A stretch of DNA of 64,000 nucleotides from Zygaena filipendulae (lineage: Eukaryota; Arthropoda; Insecta; Lepidoptera; Zygaenidae). Of this stretch, positions 63,691 through 64,000 are shown one piece after another. The translations under genes and the position numbers were made by a program. The stretch covers positions 704,501 through 768,500 of the forward strand of contig OU015669.1 of NCBI GenBank assembly GCA_907165275.2, read 5' to 3'. The number at the start of each line of letters is the position of its first letter. Positions within the stretch are counted from its first letter, which is position 1. Below the pieces are notes generated by a model that was not told the origin of the DNA, did no database searches, and saw only the letters and a program-made list of their open reading frames with translations.

Positions 63691-64000
63691 CTCGGGCGCA
63701 CTCAAACGTACAAAAAAAAAATCAGACAAAATAAAGGCTAACACGCTGCTATTGCTACCGAATTTCATCATCATTTATCAGCGACTAAACGTCCACTACC
63801 GATCCTGCGCAGTGCGCTATATTCGAGTCTATCACAGCGACCTTATTCCCGAAAGTAAAGCCGCATATACTATGAAAACTATCACTGAAATATTGGCCAA
63901 ATTGCACGGAAAAATGCGAATATGAGTTTGTTTGCTTTTAGAGTAGAATAGAATAGAATATTTTTTATTGCACAACAGACACACACACATACAGATTACA

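Noticed and set aside
63123..63734. 203-codon frame after USP8 exon 17
   Set aside because: It reads exon 17 in a wrong frame and then a CA-rich microsatellite. The true exon frame ends at the GTGAGT donor.

Overview
This window is eukaryotic and most likely from a moth or butterfly (Lepidoptera). Two conserved intron-rich animal genes sit in an AT-rich background. That background is dense with non-autonomous Helitrons of the lepidopteran (Lep1-like) type: 5' TC with an ATACTAATATTATAAA-like start, a CCGCGG stem-loop close to the 3' end, a CTAG end, and insertion between A and T. Exons are GC-rich, introns AT-rich. All exon borders were set by eye from frame continuity, GT/AG sites and family knowledge.

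Layout. Positions 1-34858 hold no exon I can recognise. They contain Helitrons, several MITE families, foldback elements, retroposon ends and one complete 1.8-kb retrotransposon that encodes only an ORF1-type protein. Positions 34859-39323 (minus strand) hold the first four coding exons of Sap47 (vertebrate SYAP1); its BSD-domain exons are not recognised here and probably lie left of the window. A 933-bp gap (39324-40256) separates its start codon from that of USP8, so the two genes diverge. Positions 40257-63336 (plus strand) hold 17 USP8 exons, 788 codons. They run from the N-terminal dimerisation domain through the rhodanese-like domain, a charged coiled coil, the 14-3-3 and STAM-SH3 docking motifs, and the Cys half of the deubiquitinase domain. 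The His-box exons lie past the right edge. USP8 introns carry minisatellites, Helitrons, MITEs and a nearly intact Tc1-like transposon.

Main points for follow-up. (1) The ORF1-only retrotransposon (31408-33213) has a 13-bp target duplication and lies inside an older TIR element. Its ORF stops at a UAG followed exactly by CAA UUA, the tobamovirus-type leaky stop context, with 71 further in-frame codons. (2) A Helitron at 10918-12007 carries 113 uninterrupted copies of GGATGTTT where sister copies have one or two. (3) A MITE family of five copies shows 4-bp target duplications and one self-nested copy. (4) In USP8 the first SH3-binding site has lost its final proline while the second is intact, intron 11 is a stop-free 51-bp repeat in frame with the exon, and exon 8's acceptor lies inside a (GTGC)n tract.

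How the genes relate: USP8 is an endosomal deubiquitinase acting with STAM/Hrs on ubiquitinated receptors. Sap47/SYAP1 is a BSD-domain protein linked to synaptic and Akt signalling. No joint pathway is implied; shared promoter control is only a possibility raised by the head-to-head arrangement.
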